Part shown: in pieces, positions 61,141 through 64,000 of the stretch
Numbering within the stretch: the first letter of the stretch is position 1
Layout of the letters: each line of letters begins with the position of its first letter
From: Amphibalanus amphitrite
Lineage: Eukaryota; Arthropoda; Thecostraca; Balanomorpha; Balanidae
DNA: 64,000 nt
Direction of reading: 5' to 3'
NCBI RefSeq assembly: GCF_019059575.1
Contig: NW_024881619.1
Location: 620,001 to 684,000, forward strand
The notes under the pieces: model-generated
What the model was told of the DNA's origin: nothing
The model's input: the letters and a program-made list of their open reading frames with translations, nothing else
The model's database searches: none
Program-made: the position numbers and the translations under genes

Positions 61141-62327
61141 CCCAGTAAACATGCCGACGTCGGCCCGACGTCGGGCCGAGGCTCGGCCCGACGTCGGCCC
61201 AACGTCGGTTCAACCTCGGCCCGACATCGGCGGGACATCGGATATGCCCGCATGTTCCGACGTCCAGCCGAAGTCCAGCCGACGTCGAGCCGACGTCGGG
61301 CCGAGGTCGTTTGCCGAGGTTGACGAGATCGTTTGTCGTTGGACCGACGGGGCCGACGTCGGCATGTTTATTGGGACAACGCGCCAAAAATATCAACCGA
61401 CGGCGGGATTCGAGCCCCCCAGTCGCCGACGTCGGCATGTTTACTGGGACAACACGCCAAAAGCATCATCCGGCGATGGGATTCGAACCCCGTGTCATTT
61501 GAACGCGATGTTAGTGCGCTAACCACTACACCACGCAGCCAGATAGCGGATTTAGTTTGTTTTGTTGGGTTATGCCCTTTCGGTCTGACAAGACCATTTC
61601 AGAGCCGGAAGGATGATAGGATGGAGACATTGGTCTTCTTGGCGAGCACCCTGGGTCCAGTTCATATAGAGTCCCTGGTCCCATTGCTGTTACGTGACAC
61701 TAATTGGAAAGGGCGACCCCACAATGGATTCATATAGCCACTCTTACACACCTGCACCAACGTTTCCCAAAGTGTCCCTTTGATAAGTGGCACTTTGGCA
61801 AAGTGACACTTGCCGATTGGCCTTTCTATATGAACTGGGCCCGGCCCTGGTGCGTTGCCGGGGCTGAGCCTGACCAAATGATAGGCCGAGCAGCCCCCAA
61901 GCACTCACCGCACCCGGCTACGGGCGAGCTCGGCTTACGGGCAATCCCAAATGGGATAAAGTTTCCCGTCCAGTCCGGGTCAGGGGGTTGCGGCGTGGAG
62001 GAAGATTTGAGTTTCCTGAGGATATTTTGAATACATAAGCTCTTTATGAAACATGAAACATGTATTTTATATTATTTTAACGGTCAAAACAACGGCCGAT
62101 GTCGGTCCGACGTCGCCCCGACGTTGGCCCGACGTCGGCTGGACCTCAGCAATTGATCTCGGTCCGACGTCGGCCCGACGTCGGCTGGACCTCGGCTGGA
62201 CATCGGTACATGCGGGCATATCCGACATCCAGCCGACGTCGTACCGAGGTTGGACCGACGTCGGGCCGACGTCGGCATGCTGATGCCGAGTTGCCGACGT
62301 CGGGCCGACGTCGGCATGTTTACTGGG
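61141..62327. mobile_element. TIR element (1.19 kb) with GACGTCGG subterminal repeats
   Basis: It begins CCCAGTAAACATGCCGACGT and ends with the exact inverse ACGTCGGCATGTTTACTGGG. Both ends carry many copies of the palindromic word CCGACGTCGG. The end motif also occurs internally near 61350 and 61430, suggesting nested or partly duplicated copies. A hairpin (GGTCCAGTTCATATA / TATATGAACTGGGCC, about 61650-61845) and a tRNA-like piece lie inside. Confidence 0.75.
61455..61545 (-). ncRNA. tRNA-derived SINE-like segment
   Basis: The minus strand reads TGGTGTAGTGGTTAGCGC (A-box-like), then GGGGTTCGAATCCC (B box), spaced as in a tRNA. The outer arms do not pair as an acceptor stem, so it is not a functional tRNA. 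A second B-box-like word (GGGGGCTCGAATCCC) lies near 61415. A tRNA-derived SINE head caught in the TIR element is the likeliest reading. Confidence 0.5.
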
Positions 62328-62802
62328 TTGTAGATGTCAAACTGAAACTATTTGAGACTTACTGTTCATCGATGTACTGTGCACACCTGTGGTGGAACTA
62401 TAGGAAGGCAACTATGAATCGACTCATTGTGAGCTATCACAACCTTCTTAAACGACTTGTCGGGTTATCTAAATTTGAGAGTACGAGTATGACATGTGCA
62501 ATGTGCATATTTTAGAGTGCTGAATTGTGAAAGCGTGTTCAGGAAACTTATTTATAAGTTTCTGAGAAGACTTGAAGAGAGCCCCAATAGCATCATTGAA
62601 GCAATCAATTCAGGGGATCTCCGTTTCAGATCAAAACTGAAACGTTTTTGGCTCAGTAAGCTCTATTGTCATGCTGTGCTACAGTGAATGTGCATCGACT
62701 GGGAGTGTGCCTTAAAGTCGATGTTTGTTGTTGTTCATCCATCATCCATAGTGGTACATCCATCATCAACTCATAGCAATGGACTGTTAGTCTGGAATAC
62801 AA

Positions 62803-62805
<3 letters not shown>

Positions 62806-62838
<33 letters not shown>
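62806..62838 (+). repeat. (ATCT)n microsatellite, LINE tail
   Basis: Eight ATCT units directly after the degenerate LINE's 3' region. Confidence 0.85.
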
Positions 62839-62839
<1 letters not shown>

Positions 62840-63080
62840 ACTGGCCCGGGCTACTGGGAGAACGGGCCCGGGCCCCCGGGAGAACGGGCCCCGGGTGGAC
62901 GGGGCCCGGACCCCCGGGTGGATGGGGCCCGGACCCCCGGATGGATGGGGCCCTGGCCCCGGGTGGACGGCGCTCGGAGCCCCAGGTGGACGTGGCCCGG
63001 GTCCCCGTGTGGATAGGGCCCGGCCCGGCCCCCGTGAGGATAGGGCCCGGGCCCCGGTTGAGTGGGGCCCGCTAGGGTGA
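62839..63080. repeat. GGGCCC-rich tandem repeat, right block
   Basis: Repeated units of about 25 bp around GTGGATGGGGCCCGGACCCC. It matches the left block at 59926-60040. Confidence 0.65.
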
Positions 63081-64000
63081 CCCGCTTGCTCCGCAACGCG
63101 AATAAGGGGTATTTTCGATCGGTGAGCGTTTGCTTGGTCTTGTGTCCGTGGGTTATGTATTCATTTCGGTCGATTGCTTTTTGACGCGTTGCCCGTTGGC
63201 TAAGCATTTTGGTTTGGGAAAAAATATCCATCGCATCGAGGTGCTCGTGTCTGATAATCATGCGTTCTGCTATAGAACATGTCATGTGTAGTTTATAACA
63301 AAGGTTGACGTAGATTATTAAAAAATGAAAGCCATCGATGAATTACTATGTGGAGGTTTGAAACATTTATTGCTCGTCCTGCAAAAGCGATGATTGGATT
63401 TTGGACAAAATTGAATGCTCTTTTCAACTATGCCATTTTCAACTGTCAAACGTACCAGGTTATGCAGAAAATCCCGTGTAATTAAGTAAGTCATTAACAA
63501 ATACCATTTTCTCCAGCGAATTGTTCCACCTTGTTTTTGATCAATTAGCTTTTCACAATTTTTCCATGAGGTACATTTCTTTGCCAACAGGCGTTGTTTG
63601 AACCCACTCCGTCAGTCACCCGAACAAGGGCGCGCCGCACACAAAGGGGCGCACACGGGCCCGTGCCCCCCCCCCCATTCGAGTTGGGGGCCCAACTCGA
63701 AGGATTAGGGCCTAATCCTTAGACCACCGTCAAACCGATGACGTCACAGGTCAGGTCAAAGGTCCAATTTTCACCGTTTACAGGCATTTCAAGAAATGCG
63801 TTGTAAAATCGAGTTAAATGCATTTCATAGAAAATCATCGATGGGGAAATGCTCTTCAAACACATATTTTGCTATTTGAGGTCACTGATACCAGGTCAGG
63901 TCACAGAGGTCAGGTCACTGGGGAGTGGGGGGTCACAATATGAAAGTGTCGTGTGGTACATGTTTTATGGTCCATTTTACATGACAAATGCGATTATGTG
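63081..64000. other. Unassigned end of window
   Basis: No gene recognised. From about 63640 there are C and G runs and then GGTCAGGTCA-type words (63740-63930), like the TGACCTGACC-rich elements in the SID-1-like introns. This is probably the left part of another such element that continues past the window. Confidence 0.4.

Larger units (their letters stand above)
60063..62838 (+). pseudogene. Degenerate non-LTR retrotransposon RT, split by two elements
   Basis: Fragments in order: 60063-60254 (TFSEKFKVSNGVRQGGILSP), 60757-61140 (VNHLMYADDVVLISPS with the catalytic YADD, then VCVDKVKYLGHII), and 62328-62690 (C-terminal part with a frameshift near 62510 and a stop at about 62685). There is also a stop codon near 60990. 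It ends in an (ATCT)n tail at 62806-62838. The clade is not assigned. It is inactive. Confidence 0.75.

Noticed and set aside
61455-61545. Functional tRNA gene
   Set aside because: A and B boxes are present but the acceptor stem does not pair, so a tRNA-derived SINE fragment is more likely.

Overview
This is an animal nuclear genome segment. It has intron-rich genes with GT-AG splice sites, GC-rich exons in AT-richer introns, many simple repeats, three non-LTR retrotransposons and many DNA-transposon remnants. Gene content (a SID-1-like membrane protein, a Bin3/MEPCE methyltransferase, CDIPT) and element types fit a marine arthropod. A crustacean is my guess, but nothing here proves it.

Layout. 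1-3720: end of an I/Jockey-like LINE (RT plus RNase H) split by a 470-bp terminal-inverted-repeat (TIR) insertion. 3888-5907: three small inverted-repeat elements. 6084-44613 (+): one large gene that I assemble from 22 exons whose phases fit throughout (about 1199 aa). I assign it to the SID-1/SIDT family (ectodomain, 11 membrane spans, acidic loop after span 1). It has two oddities. The ectodomain exon set appears twice with the same intron phases, and the family's conserved His/Asp metal-site residues are missing. Its introns hold piggyBac-like elements with TTAA/TTAG target duplications, microsatellites, and minisatellites built from the gene's own splice junctions. Intron 19 is swollen from roughly 0.6 kb to 15.3 kb by one 14.7-kb insertion (8-bp target duplication). 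That insertion contains an ISL2EU-like transposon (YqaJ nuclease plus THAP/DDE transposase), broken by a CR1-like LINE, itself broken by a 2.4-kb hAT-like element. A 2.8-kb foldback element lies beside them.

48598-49239 (+): phosphatidylinositol synthase (CDIPT), uninterrupted coding sequence. 52450-58845 (-): MEPCE/Bin3 7SK-type capping methyltransferase, ten coding exons, complete Bin3 domain and an unusual 108-residue C-terminal tail. CDIPT and MEPCE converge. 59750-64000: simple repeats and a degenerate LINE split by two TIR elements, one carrying a tRNA-derived SINE-like segment.

The three host genes show no shared pathway (RNA/lipid membrane transport, phospholipid synthesis, snRNA capping). 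All gene names rest on reading motifs by eye; no database search was run.
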